Shown here piece after piece: positions 18,522 through 29,466 of a stretch of 64,000 bases of DNA. Below the pieces are notes generated by a model. The model was not told where the DNA came from. It saw only the letters and a list, made by a program, of their open reading frames with translations, and ran no database searches. Positions within the stretch are counted from its first letter, which is position 1. Each line of letters starts with the position of its first letter. Source of the stretch: Enterovirga aerilata (GTDB lineage Bacteria; Pseudomonadota; Alphaproteobacteria; Rhizobiales; Beijerinckiaceae); contig NZ_JABEPP010000004.1 of assembly GCF_013044135.1 (NCBI RefSeq), forward strand, positions 1-64,000, read 5' to 3'. The position numbers were made by a program, and so were the translations under genes.

Positions 18522-19415
18522 ATGACCGATAAGCTGCCCTCCGCACCCGTGCGGGCCGAGGTGCTCGTCCAGGCGCTGCCCCACATGCAGCGCTACGACC
18601 AGGAGATCGTGGTCATCAAGTATGGCGGCCACGCGATGGGCGACCCGGCCGCCGCGGAGGATTTCGCCGAGGACATCGTGCTCCTGGAGCAGTCCGGCGT
18701 GAAGCCGATCGTGGTCCATGGCGGCGGGCCGCAGATCGGCCGCATGCTCGACAAGCTCGGCATCAAGTCGACCTTCGAGGGCGGGCTGCGCGTCACGGAC
18801 GAGGCCACCGTCGAGGTCGTCGAGATGGTCCTCGCCGGCTCCATCAACAAGCAGATCGTCGGCTGGATCTCGGGCGAGGGCGGCCGCGCGATCGGGCTCT
18901 GCGGCAAGGACGGCAACATGGTCACGGCCCGCAAGGCCGTGCGCACGGCGGTCGACCCCGCCTCGAACGAGGAGCGCGAGCTCGATCTCGGCTTCGTGGG
19001 CGAGCCGGAGGTGGTGGACCGGGCCGTGCTCGACGCGGTGCTGAAGGCGGAGCTCATCCCGGTCATCGCGCCGGTCGCGGCCGGAGCGGACGGCCAGACC
19101 TACAACGTCAACGCCGACACCTTCGCGGGCGCCATCGCGGGCGCCATGAACGCCAAGCGCTTCCTCCTCCTGACCGACGTGCCGGGCGTGCTCGACAAGG
19201 ACAGGAACCTCATCCCGGAGCTGACCGTGGAGGATTGCCGCCGGCTGATCGCGGATGGCACCATCACGGGCGGCATGATCCCCAAGATCGAGACCTGCAT
19301 CTACGCCATCGAGCGCGGCGTCGAGGCCGTGGTCATCCTGGACGGCAAGGTCCCGCACGCCGTGCTGCTGGAGCTCTTCACCGATTACGGCGCGGGCACG
19401 CTGGTGCGCGCCTGA
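18522..19415 (+). CDS. argB: Acetylglutamate kinase
   Basis: A 297-residue protein with GGAG eight bases before the ATG. It is an amino-acid kinase fold with [11 protein letters not shown] (phosphate-binding Lys and Gly-rich loop), [13 protein letters not shown] and [16 protein letters not shown]. It phosphorylates N-acetyl-L-glutamate, the second step of arginine synthesis. In many Hyphomicrobiales argB follows engB directly; here a signalling cassette lies between. Confidence 0.97.
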   Translation: MTDKLPSAPVRAEVLVQALPHMQRYDQEIVVIKYGGHAMGDPAAAEDFAEDIVLLEQSGVKPIVVHGGGPQIGRMLDKLGIKSTFEGGLRVTDEATVEVVEMVLAGSINKQIVGWISGEGGRAIGLCGKDGNMVTARKAVRTAVDPASNEERELDLGFVGEPEVVDRAVLDAVLKAELIPVIAPVAAGADGQTYNVNADTFAGAIAGAMNAKRFLLLTDVPGVLDKDRNLIPELTVEDCRRLIADGTITGGMIPKIETCIYAIERGVEAVVILDGKVPHAVLLELFTDYGAGTLVRA

Positions 19416-19495
19416 TCGGCGCAGCACTTCCTTAAGCGCAGCCGCGCTCCTATCTGAGACCGGACGGGGCCGGACGGCCCCCTTTTCGTCTCGCG

Positions 19496-20221
19496 ATGGG
19501 CGCTTCGTCTTCTCCTCATCTGTCCGCGCCGGGCGCGCGCGGCTTTGCGCATGTCGAGACCTGGATCTTCGATCTCGACAACACACTCTACCCGCATGAG
19601 GCGCGCGTCTGGCCGCAGGTGGACGAGCGCATCACGCTCTACCTGATGCAGCATTTCGAGACCGACGGCCTGTCGGCCCGGGCGCTGCAGAAGCATTACT
19701 ACCACCGCTACGGCACCACCCTGCGCGGCCTCATGGAGGAGGAGGGGATCGACGCGGCCGACTTCCTCGACTTCGCGCACGACATCGATCATTCGGCGAT
19801 CGAGCTGAACCCGCTCCTCGGCGACGCGATCGAGAAGCTGCCGGGCCGCAAGCTCATCCTGACGAACGGCTCGCGGAAACACGCCCAGACCGTCGCCATG
19901 AAGCTCGGCATCTACGACCATTTCGAGGACGTCTTCGACATCGAGGCGGCGGGGTTCACGCCCAAGCCCGACCGGCGCGCCTACGAGCTCTTCCTGGCCA
20001 GGCACGGCGTCGCGCCGGCGCGCGCCGCGATGTTCGAGGACATCGCCAAGAACCTCGTCGTCCCGCACGAGCTCGGCATGACGACCTGCCTCGTCCTGCC
20101 CAAGACGGTCGATCCGTTCCGCGACGCCTTCGAGCAGGAGGCGGTCGAGGCGCCGCATATCGATCACGTCACGACCGACCTCGCGGGCTTCCTGTCCGGG
20201 CCGGTCTGCGGAAGCCTGTAG
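19496..20221 (+). CDS. HAD-family pyrimidine 5'-nucleotidase
   Basis: A 241-residue HAD hydrolase of the SDT1-like type. Motif I is WIFDLDNTLYPHEARVWPQV (nucleophile Asp), motif II LTNGS, motif III contributed by the Lys of GFTPKPD, and motif IV MFEDIAKNL. Family members remove phosphate from pyrimidine nucleotides. It lies 80 bases after argB, an order common in related genomes, and is convergent with the ubiK-like gene. Confidence 0.9.
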   Translation: MGASSSPHLSAPGARGFAHVETWIFDLDNTLYPHEARVWPQVDERITLYLMQHFETDGLSARALQKHYYHRYGTTLRGLMEEEGIDAADFLDFAHDIDHSAIELNPLLGDAIEKLPGRKLILTNGSRKHAQTVAMKLGIYDHFEDVFDIEAAGFTPKPDRRAYELFLARHGVAPARAAMFEDIAKNLVVPHELGMTTCLVLPKTVDPFRDAFEQEAVEAPHIDHVTTDLAGFLSGPVCGSL

Positions 20222-20258
20222 TGACGCGGGGCCGATTTCTCGGGCTAGGCGAACGGCC

Positions 20259-20534
20259 TCAGGCGAAACCCGAACTCTGGTCCGGCAGCGGCTTGTCGCC
20301 GCCCTCCAGAGCCGTCACGCGGGCCGCCAGCGCCTCGTTCTCGGCCCGCAGGGCCAGGACCATGTCGCGCAGGACCTCGACCTCCTCCCGGCTCGCGACG
20401 TCCATGTCGCGGAGCATGCGCTCGATCTGAGCCTTGACGGCGCTCTCGACCTCGCGGCGGACGCCCTGGGCGGCACCGGTCGCATCCGTGACGAGGCGCG
20501 CGAAATCGTCCATCAGGCGGCTTGATCCGGCCAT
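20259..20534 (-). CDS. ubiK: UbiK-like accessory factor (BMFP domain)
   Basis: A 91-residue protein from the ATG at 20534, chosen because MDDFARLV begins the conserved core; longer in-frame starts add unlike sequence. Residues about 25-80 form an amphipathic helix ending in a coiled coil (REEVEVLRDMVLALRAENEA), the BMFP/DUF526 pattern. UbiK helps ubiquinone synthesis in Escherichia coli, and BMFP proteins are also known for membrane interaction. It is divergent from lgt. Confidence 0.8.
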   Translation of the reverse strand: MAGSSRLMDDFARLVTDATGAAQGVRREVESAVKAQIERMLRDMDVASREEVEVLRDMVLALRAENEALAARVTALEGGDKPLPDQSSGFA

Positions 20535-20679
20535 GCTCGGTGTCTCCTTCTCCGCCGGCTCGGCCGGCCTCGATCCTAGATGCGCAGCGAGGGCGGCCTG
20601 CGCAACCGCCGCGCGGGGTTGACGCCCGGCACCGGCGCGGGAGACATCCCGCCCGCGGGCGACTCGCACCGGACCAGAC

Positions 20680-21528
20680 ATGCCGCTCCTCGCGATCCCC
20701 TTTCCTCATATCGATCCCGTCGCCATCGCGGTCGGGCCGTTCGCGATCCGCTGGTACGCGCTGTCCTACGTGGCCGGCATCGTGCTCGGCTGGTGGTATT
20801 CCCGCCGCCTCGCCGCCGACGCGGCCCTCTGGGGCGACATCCGTCGCCCGACCCGGGCCGACATGGACGACCAGATCGTCTGGATCGCGCTCGGCATCGT
20901 GCTGGGAGGGCGCCTTGGCTACGTGCTCTTCTACAACCTCGCCAGCTACCTCGAGCGCCCCGCCGAGATCTTCACGGTCTGGCGCGGCGGCATGTCGTTT
21001 CACGGCGGGTTTCTCGGCACGATCCTGGCCATCGTTCTCTTCGCCCGGGCGCGCGGCCTGAATCCACTGGCCATGCTGGACGTCGCCGCGGTCGTGGCCC
21101 CGATCGGGCTGTTCACGGGTCGGATCGCCAACTTCGTCAACGGCGAGCTGTGGGGCCGTCCCGCGCCCGACCTGCCTTGGGCGGTGGTGTTCCCGATGGG
21201 CGGCGATATCCCCCGCCATCCCAGCCAGCTCTACGAGGCCTTCGCCGAGGGGCTGCTTCTTCTCGCCCTCATGGCGGTCGTGGTGCGCCGGTTCGGCTTC
21301 CGCAGGCCGGGCCTGGTCGGGGGGATCTTCGTCGTGGGCTACGCTCTTGCGCGGATCGCCTGCGAGTTCTTCCGCGAGCCCGACGCGCAGCTCGGCTTCC
21401 TCCTCGGGGGCATCACCATGGGCCAGCTTCTGTCCGTCCCCATGGCGGCCGCGGGCCTCGCCGTGATCGTCGCTGCCGCGCGCGGCTGGACGCGTCCGCG
21501 CCATCGGGGAGCCGAGGCGCCCGCGTGA
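20680..21528 (+). CDS. lgt: Prolipoprotein diacylglyceryl transferase
   Basis: A 282-residue polytopic membrane protein. Conserved Lgt segments are IRWYALSYVAGIVLGWWYSR, GGMSFHGGFLG (with the essential His) and GRIANFVNGELWG (Arg, Asn and Glu of the lipid pocket). It transfers diacylglyceryl from phosphatidylglycerol to the lipobox Cys of prolipoproteins. Its stop overlaps the next gene by GTGA. Confidence 0.97.
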   Translation: MPLLAIPFPHIDPVAIAVGPFAIRWYALSYVAGIVLGWWYSRRLAADAALWGDIRRPTRADMDDQIVWIALGIVLGGRLGYVLFYNLASYLERPAEIFTVWRGGMSFHGGFLGTILAIVLFARARGLNPLAMLDVAAVVAPIGLFTGRIANFVNGELWGRPAPDLPWAVVFPMGGDIPRHPSQLYEAFAEGLLLLALMAVVVRRFGFRRPGLVGGIFVVGYALARIACEFFREPDAQLGFLLGGITMGQLLSVPMAAAGLAVIVAAARGWTRPRHRGAEAPA

Positions 21529-22643
21529 CCGGGCTCGAGCGCGAGATCCGGGAGCTGATCGCGGCCGAAGGCCCGATCACGGTCGAGCGCTACATGGCGC
21601 TGGCGCTCGGCCATCCCCGCCTCGGCTACTACGTGACGCGCGATCCGCTCGGGGCCGCAGGCGATTTCACGACGGCGCCCGAGATCAGCCAGATGTTCGG
21701 CGAGCTGATCGGGCTCTGGGCGGCGGAGACCTGGTCCCTCCTGGGCCGGCCAGCACCGCTCCGGCTCGTCGAGCTCGGCCCCGGACGGGGCACGCTGATG
21801 AGCGATGCGCTGCGGGCCGCGGGCGTCCTGCCCGGCTTCCGCGAGGCCCTCACGGTGCATCTCGTCGAGACGAGCCCGGCCTTGCGCGAGGCCCAGGCCC
21901 GTACGCTCCAGCCCGCCGGCGTCGCGGTGACCTGGCACCTGCAGCTCGCCGAGGTTCCACCCGGCCCGGCCATCGTCATCGCGAACGAGTTCTTCGACGC
22001 GCTTCCGATCCGGCAGTTCGTCCGCGCCCGGACCGGCTGGCACGAGCGGATGGTCGGTCTCGGGCCGGACGGCGCGCTCTCCTTCGGGCTTGCGCCCGAC
22101 CCGGACCCGCGTCTCGCCGCGCCCGGCCAGCCCGGCGACGTCCTGGAGGTCGGAGAAGCCGGACTTGCGATCGCGGCGGAGATCGGGGCGCGGCTCGCCC
22201 GGGGCGGCGGCGCTGCACTCGTGATCGATTACGGCCACCACCGGTCCGGACCGGGCGAAACGCTCCAGTCGGTCAGGCACCACGCCTTCGCGGACCCGCT
22301 CGCCGAGCCCGGCGAGGCCGACCTGACCGCGCATGTGGATTTCGAAGCCCTCGCCCGCGCAGCCGCGCGGGCGGGCGCATCCGTGCACGGCCCCGAGAGC
22401 CAGGGCGACTTCCTGCGGGCGCTCGGGATCGAGGCCAGGGCCGAGCGGCTGCGTCGGGGCGCCTCCGCGGAGCAGGCCGCCGAGATCGGGGCCGCCCTCC
22501 GGCGCCTGACCGGCCCGGGCCCGGACGGGATGGGCGACCTGTTCAAGGCGGTCGCATTCGCCCAGCCGGGCGTGACGCAGCTTCCGGGATTTGCGCCGCC
22601 TGCCGCAAGCGTCCGCGCGGCTCAGGAGCTCGAACAGACATGA
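21525..22643 (+). CDS. MidA/NDUFAF7-type SAM-dependent methyltransferase (DUF185)
   Basis: A 372-residue protein whose GTG start at 21525 overlaps the lgt stop. It has the DUF185 pattern: the N-terminal GPITVERYMALALGHPRLGY, then DFTTAPEISQMFGELIG and a SAM-binding loop VELGPGRGTLMSDALR, with NEFFDALPIRQF later on. Eukaryotic NDUFAF7 methylates an arginine of respiratory complex I; the bacterial target is not settled. It overlaps pgeF by ATGA, so lgt, this gene and pgeF form one coupled operon. Confidence 0.92.
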   Translation: MTGLEREIRELIAAEGPITVERYMALALGHPRLGYYVTRDPLGAAGDFTTAPEISQMFGELIGLWAAETWSLLGRPAPLRLVELGPGRGTLMSDALRAAGVLPGFREALTVHLVETSPALREAQARTLQPAGVAVTWHLQLAEVPPGPAIVIANEFFDALPIRQFVRARTGWHERMVGLGPDGALSFGLAPDPDPRLAAPGQPGDVLEVGEAGLAIAAEIGARLARGGGAALVIDYGHHRSGPGETLQSVRHHAFADPLAEPGEADLTAHVDFEALARAAARAGASVHGPESQGDFLRALGIEARAERLRRGASAEQAAEIGAALRRLTGPGPDGMGDLFKAVAFAQPGVTQLPGFAPPAASVRAAQELEQT

Positions 22644-23416
22644 AGATCGAGGCCCCGGACCTTTCGGCTCTCCCGGGCATCCGGCACGCCTTCTTCACGC
22701 GGGAGGGCGGAGCGTCTGCCGGCATCTACGCCTCGCTGAACGGCGGGGTCGGGTCGGCAGATGATCCACGGGCCGTCGCCGAGAACCGTGCCCGGATGGC
22801 GGCGGCGCTCGGGGTGGCGCCCGACCGGCTGGTGAGCCTCCACCAGATCCACTCGGCCGACATCGTGACGGTCGAAAAGCCGTGGCGGCCGGAGGAGCGG
22901 CCCAAGGCGGACGGCATGGCGACCCGGACGCCCGGCATTGCCATCGCGGTCGCAAGCGCCGATTGCGGTCCCGTGCTCTTCGCCGACGCGGAAGCGGGCG
23001 TCGTCGGCGCAGCCCATTCCGGCTGGAAGGGCGCCTTCACGGGCGTGCTGGAGGCGACCGTCGCGCGCATGGAGGAGCTCGGCGCCTCGCGCGCGCGGAT
23101 CGTCGCCGTGCTCGGGCCGACGATCGGCCCCCAGGCCTACGAGGTCGGGCCGGAATTCGCGGCCCGCTTCGTGGAGGCGGACGGATCGTACCGGCGCTTC
23201 TTCCGCCCGAGCGGGCGCGAGGGGCACGCCTATTTCGACCTTCCGGCCTTCATCCTGCACCGGCTGGAAGCAGCGGCAATCGGGAAGGCCGCTTCGCTCG
23301 GGCTCTGCACCTATACGGACGGGACACGGTTCTACAGTTATCGCCGCGCCACCCACCGCGGCGAGCCGGATTACGGCCGGCTGATCTCGGCGATCGCCCT
23401 CGTCCCGCAAGACTAG
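22640..23416 (+). CDS. pgeF: Peptidoglycan editing factor PgeF (YfiH/laccase-domain family)
   Basis: A 258-residue protein with HAFFTREGGAS at the N-terminus, LHQIHS, ASADCGPVLFAD (conserved Cys) and AAHSGWKGAF (conserved His). These Cys/His positions define the YfiH family, whose members act as purine-nucleoside phosphorylases/deaminases and in bacteria prevent misincorporation of the wrong residue into peptidoglycan precursors. It is coupled to the upstream methyltransferase gene. Confidence 0.93.
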   Translation: MKIEAPDLSALPGIRHAFFTREGGASAGIYASLNGGVGSADDPRAVAENRARMAAALGVAPDRLVSLHQIHSADIVTVEKPWRPEERPKADGMATRTPGIAIAVASADCGPVLFADAEAGVVGAAHSGWKGAFTGVLEATVARMEELGASRARIVAVLGPTIGPQAYEVGPEFAARFVEADGSYRRFFRPSGREGHAYFDLPAFILHRLEAAAIGKAASLGLCTYTDGTRFYSYRRATHRGEPDYGRLISAIALVPQD

Positions 23417-23531
23417 GCAGCCCTGCCCCAGATTGCAGCCGGCAACAATGAAACCCGAAGCGTGGCCGTGGCGTTGTGCTGCCATCTTGACGACCGGCAC
23501 GGTCGCACCACTCACTCGGGAATACTTCGAC

Positions 23532-24122
23532 ATGCGTCAAGCGCTTCTCGCGATGGCCGGCCTCGCCATCGGCTTTGCTGCCGCTACCCAGCCCGCCGCC
23601 GCCCAGTCGAGCTGGTGGTCCGATCCGATGAACAATCGTGAGATCGAGTATCTCGACGAGGGATACCGGCCGCAGGCTTCGCCGATCCCGCGGCAGCGCG
23701 TCGAGTTCTCGACGCAATACGCGCCCGGCACGATCGTGATCTCCACGAGCGAGCGCAGGCTCTACTACGTGACCCGCCCCGGCGAGGCGATCGAGTACGG
23801 GGTCGGCGTCGGCCGGCCCGGCTTCGAATGGACCGGCGTCAAGCGCGTCACGGCCAAGAAGGAATGGCCGAGCTGGACGCCGCCGGCCGAAATGCTGCGC
23901 CGCCGCCCCGACCTGCCCCGCTACATGTCGGGCGGGCCCGACAACCCGCTCGGTGCCAGGGCGCTCTATCTCGGCTCCTCCCTGTATCGCATCCACGGCT
24001 CCAACGAGCCGGAGACGATCGGCCAGGCCGTCTCCTCAGGCTGCATCCGGATGACCAACGAGGACGTCATCGACCTCTACAACCGCGTGAAGGTGGGCGC
24101 GAAGGTCGTCGTGCTCGACTGA
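23532..24122 (+). CDS. Periplasmic L,D-transpeptidase (YkuD domain)
   Basis: A 196-residue protein from ATG 23532, which gives a clean signal peptide (MRQALLAMAGLAIGFAAATQ, cleavage near AAAQS); an earlier ATG would bury it. The YkuD domain (about 70-196) ends in the catalytic pattern IHGSNEPETIGQ followed by SSGCIRM, with the active Cys. Such enzymes form 3-3 cross-links in peptidoglycan or attach proteins to it. Followed by a strong terminator. Confidence 0.95.
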   Translation: MRQALLAMAGLAIGFAAATQPAAAQSSWWSDPMNNREIEYLDEGYRPQASPIPRQRVEFSTQYAPGTIVISTSERRLYYVTRPGEAIEYGVGVGRPGFEWTGVKRVTAKKEWPSWTPPAEMLRRRPDLPRYMSGGPDNPLGARALYLGSSLYRIHGSNEPETIGQAVSSGCIRMTNEDVIDLYNRVKVGAKVVVLD

Positions 24123-24144
24123 CGCTCCATTCTCGCGCAGGAGA

Positions 24145-24174
24145 AGCGGCCCGGAGAGTTCTCCGGGCCGCTTT
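24145..24174 (+). terminator. Rho-independent terminator after the L,D-transpeptidase
   Basis: A 12-bp perfect stem, AGCGGCCCGGAG (24145-24156) with CTCCGGGCCGCT (24161-24172), around AGTT, then a short T run. It lies 22 bases after the stop codon. Confidence 0.8.
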
Positions 24175-24294
24175 GCGTATACGGCCTGCGCCGGTGCTTC
24201 CGGCAGGGAGTTCCCGCAGCGGGCCGAAGGTTCTAAGTCGGAGCGGCGGGCTCCTATGGCGCCGCTCGATCGCATCCGGAAGGAAGCAACTCGC

Positions 24295-25617
24295 ATGGCC
24301 TTGAAGCAGAATGTCGAGCAGGCGCTCGAGCCGACGATCGGGGTCGGCGGACTGCCGCGCGCCGCCTTCGAGGCCGGACTTGCAGGCGCGACCTCGGCCC
24401 TGCGGCGGCTTCGCGAGGATCTCGAGACCGGCCGCCTCGCGCTCCTGCAGCTCCCCGGATCCGAGTCGGACCTCGCCGAAATCGAGGCGGCGGCGGCCGG
24501 CCTGAAGCAGGGTGCGTCCGACATCGTGCTGCTCGGCACCGGTGGGTCCAGCCTCGGCGGGCAGACCTTGGCCCAGCTCGCCGATTGGAACGTGCCCGGG
24601 CTCGGCCGTCTCGCCGAGGGGCCGCGCCTCCATTTCATGGACAATCTCGACCCGATCACCTTCGCGCGGCTGCTGGAGCGGCTGCCGCTTCCGGATACCC
24701 GCTTCGTGGCGATCTCCAAATCCGGCGGGACGGGCGAGACCCTGATGCAGGCGATGGCCGTCCTGTCGGCGCTCGATCGCGCGGGCCTGCGGGGCCGCGC
24801 CGGCGAGCTGCTTCTCGGCCTCTCCGAGCCCAGGAAGCCGAACGGCAGGAACGCCCTTCGCGACCTTCTCGAGCCGGAGGGCGTGCGCTTCCTGGAGCAC
24901 CATACCGGGGTGGGCGGCCGCTACTCGGCCCTGACCAATGTCGGACTGCTTCCGGCCGCGATCCTGGGGCTCGATATCCGGGCGATCCGTTCCGGTGCCG
25001 CCGAGGCGCTGGCCCCGATCCGCGCCGGCGCCTCCGTCAACGACACGCCCGCCGCGGTCGGAGCGGCGCTCGCCATTGCGGCAGCGCTCGAACAGCGGGG
25101 CATCCACGTGATGATGGCCTATGCCGACAGGCTGGAGCGGCTTACGCGCTGGTGGGTCCAGCTCTGGGCGGAGAGCCTCGGCAAGGACGGCCGCGGCTCG
25201 CAGCCCGTCGCCGCGATCGGGCCGGTGGACCAGCATAGCCAGCTCCAGCTCTACCTCGCCGGCCCGAACGACAAGGTCTTCACCGTCGTGACGACCGGGG
25301 TCGCCGGCGAGGGTCCGGCGATCGATCCGGAGCTGGCTCGGCGGGCCGGCGAGCCGGGCTTCGCCGGCCGGCATATCGGCGATCTCGTCGCCGCCCAGGG
25401 TCGCGCCACGGCCGACACCCTCGCCCGCAACCGCCGCCCGGTCCGCCGGATCGAGGTCGACAGCCTCGATGCGCGCACCATGGGCGAGCTCATGATGCAT
25501 TTCATGCTGGAGACGATCCTTACGGGCTACGGGATCGGCGTGGATCCCTTCGACCAGCCTGCCGTGGAGGAAGGCAAGATCCTGGCGAAGCAGTACCTGG
25601 CCGAGAGCCGGGCCTGA
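24295..25617 (+). CDS. pgi: Glucose-6-phosphate isomerase
   Basis: A 440-residue protein. ATG 24295 is chosen because GGAAG lies eight bases upstream; ATG 24256 would add 13 residues. SIS-fold motifs: GTGGSSLGGQTL, AISKSGGTGETLMQ, a Gly-rich GVGGRYSALTNVGLLPAAI and QPVAAIGPVDQHSQLQLYL with the catalytic Glu/His region. It interconverts glucose-6-phosphate and fructose-6-phosphate. The protein is shorter than the 550-residue E. coli type, as is usual for this compact branch. Confidence 0.92.
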   Translation: MALKQNVEQALEPTIGVGGLPRAAFEAGLAGATSALRRLREDLETGRLALLQLPGSESDLAEIEAAAAGLKQGASDIVLLGTGGSSLGGQTLAQLADWNVPGLGRLAEGPRLHFMDNLDPITFARLLERLPLPDTRFVAISKSGGTGETLMQAMAVLSALDRAGLRGRAGELLLGLSEPRKPNGRNALRDLLEPEGVRFLEHHTGVGGRYSALTNVGLLPAAILGLDIRAIRSGAAEALAPIRAGASVNDTPAAVGAALAIAAALEQRGIHVMMAYADRLERLTRWWVQLWAESLGKDGRGSQPVAAIGPVDQHSQLQLYLAGPNDKVFTVVTTGVAGEGPAIDPELARRAGEPGFAGRHIGDLVAAQGRATADTLARNRRPVRRIEVDSLDARTMGELMMHFMLETILTGYGIGVDPFDQPAVEEGKILAKQYLAESRA

Positions 25618-25627
25618 TCTCCCCCGC

Positions 25628-27444
<1,817 letters not shown>

Positions 27445-27448
<4 letters not shown>

Positions 27449-27966
27449 CTCTCCGGCTCCAGGGCAGCCCGGGCGATCGCATAGGGAAAGCCCGCCCGGC
27501 AGAGCGAGGCGAGATCCCTGTCCCGGGCTTTCGGATCGGGCCGGGTGCGCCACGGGCCGAGCCGCCTGCGCTCGGCATAACGCCGGGCCAAGGCGAGCTC
27601 GTCCGGGCTGTGCCCGGCCAGCGCCGCCGCGATCGTTTCCTCGCCGACCCCCTTCCCCCTCAGCTTACTGCGCACGGCGCGCAGGGAGGCGCCCCGACGC
27701 AGGAGGGAGCCGACCTTCGCCTCCGCATAGCTCCGGTCGTCCAGGAAGCCGCCCTGCGCGAGCCGTTGGATCACCTCGGCTATCGTCGAGGCCACCTCGC
27801 CGGCGACCGGTTCGCCCGGCCCGAGGCGGCGTCGCACCTTGTCGGTCAGCACCCGCCTCAGGTTCTCGGACGAGGAGGCGTACCGCTCCAGGTAATGCAG
27901 CGCGGCGCGTTCGAGACAGAGGCGGGTGACGGGACGCGGACGGTCGGATCTGCTGAGCTGAGTCAC
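27445..27966 (-). CDS. recX: Regulatory protein RecX
   Basis: A 173-residue protein of repeated three-helix units with LRRVLTDKVRRRL, GGFLDDRSYAEAKVGSLLRRG and LRGKGVGEETIAAAL, the RecX pattern. RecX binds RecA filaments and limits recombination. The family usually sits behind recA; here it stands alone, convergent with mutL, and the two stops overlap within CTAG. It diverges from hutF. Confidence 0.9.
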
Positions 27967-28056
27967 AGGCCCTTATGGCTCGGGGGAGAGCCGGGGTCAC
28001 GCCCGCCCAAGCTCCGCCTTGTCGAGCCGGGCCGGGCGGGCCTATGTGGCCGCGCC

Positions 28057-29421
28057 ATGTCCACCTTCCTGATCGATCACGCCTTCCTGCCATCCGGCTT
28101 CGCACGCGACGTCAGGGTCGAAGTCGAAGGCGGCTTGATCACGTCCGTCGAGCCGGACCGGCCGACGGGGGCGGCCGAGCGCCTCCGGGGCATCGCCGTC
28201 CCGGGGATGCCGAACCTCCACAGCCATGCCTTCCAGCGCGGGATGGCCGGGCTCGCCGAGCGGCGCGGGCCGGCTAACGACACGTTCTGGACCTGGCGCG
28301 AGGTCATGTACCGCTTCCTCGGCCGGCTCTCGCCCGAAGATGTCGAGGCGGTTGCGGCCCATGCCTATGCCGAGATGCTGGAGGGCGGATACACGCTCGT
28401 CGGGGAGTTCCACTACCTCCACCACGATACCGAGGGGCGGCCCTATTCCGACATCGCCGAGCTCGCCGGCCGGATCGCCGCTGCGGCCGCCGAGGCGGGG
28501 ATCGGCCTCACGCTGCTGCCCTGCTTCTACGCGCAGGGCGGCTTCGGCGGGCGGCCTCCCGTCGAAGGGCAGCGGCGCTTCATCAACGACCCGGGTTCCT
28601 TCGCCCGCCTCCTGGACGGCGCACGGCGCCATCTCGAGCGGGTGCCGGGAGCCCGCATGGGCGTCGCGCCGCATTCTCTCAGGGCCGTCACGCCGGAAGC
28701 GCTGGAGACCGTGGTCGGGCTCGCGCCCGACGGACCGGTCCACATCCATGCGGCGGAGCAATGGCTGGAGGTCGAGGATTGCGTCGCCTGGTCCGGGCGG
28801 CGGCCGGTCGAGTGGCTCCTGGAGAATGCCGAGCTCGACCAGCGCTGGTGCCTGATCCACGCCACGCACATGACGGCCGACGAGACCGTCCGGCTTGCGG
28901 CCTCGGGCGCGGTGGCAGGGCTCTGTCCGCTGACCGAGGCCTCGCTCGGCGACGGCACCTTCGAGGGGCCGCGCTTCCTCCTCGGCGGCGGCGCCTTCGG
29001 GATCGGAACGGATTCGAACATCCAGATCGACGTCGCGGCAGAGCTCAGGCAGCTCGAATACAGCCAGCGCCTCCACCATCGGGGGCGGAACGTCATGACG
29101 CTGGAGGAGGGCGAATCGACGGGGCGGCGGCTCTTCACGGCGGCGCTGGCGGGCGGCGCACGGGCCATGGCGCAGCCGATGGGTGCGATCGAGCCGGGCC
29201 GCCGGGCCGATTTCGTGGTGCTCGATGCCGAGCACCCGGCGCTGGCGGCGGCGGGGCCGGAGAGCTGGCTCGATTGCTGGATCTTCTCCGCCGGGCGCGA
29301 CCTGGTGAAGGACGTGATTGCAGGGGGGGAGCGCGTCGTCACCGACCGCCGTCACCATCGGCGCGACGCGATCGCCGCCCGCTACCGCGCCGCCCTCGCC
29401 CGGCTGGTGGGCGGGGTCTGA
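28057..29421 (+). CDS. hutF: Formimidoylglutamate deiminase
   Basis: A 454-residue amidohydrolase. Metal ligands come from NLHSHAFQRGMAGLAERRG (the HxH), VHIHAAEQ, CLIHATHM and GIGTDSNIQID. The stretch DTFWTWREVMYRF after the first motif is typical of HutF rather than guanine deaminase. The enzyme converts N-formimidoyl-glutamate to N-formylglutamate in histidine breakdown. No other hut gene lies in view, so the substrate should be confirmed elsewhere in the genome. Confidence 0.92.
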   Translation: MSTFLIDHAFLPSGFARDVRVEVEGGLITSVEPDRPTGAAERLRGIAVPGMPNLHSHAFQRGMAGLAERRGPANDTFWTWREVMYRFLGRLSPEDVEAVAAHAYAEMLEGGYTLVGEFHYLHHDTEGRPYSDIAELAGRIAAAAAEAGIGLTLLPCFYAQGGFGGRPPVEGQRRFINDPGSFARLLDGARRHLERVPGARMGVAPHSLRAVTPEALETVVGLAPDGPVHIHAAEQWLEVEDCVAWSGRRPVEWLLENAELDQRWCLIHATHMTADETVRLAASGAVAGLCPLTEASLGDGTFEGPRFLLGGGAFGIGTDSNIQIDVAAELRQLEYSQRLHHRGRNVMTLEEGESTGRRLFTAALAGGARAMAQPMGAIEPGRRADFVVLDAEHPALAAAGPESWLDCWIFSAGRDLVKDVIAGGERVVTDRRHHRRDAIAARYRAALARLVGGV

Positions 29422-29466
29422 AGACCGGCAGCTGCGAGCTCTCTGCGCGACGGCCGTCCGCGAACC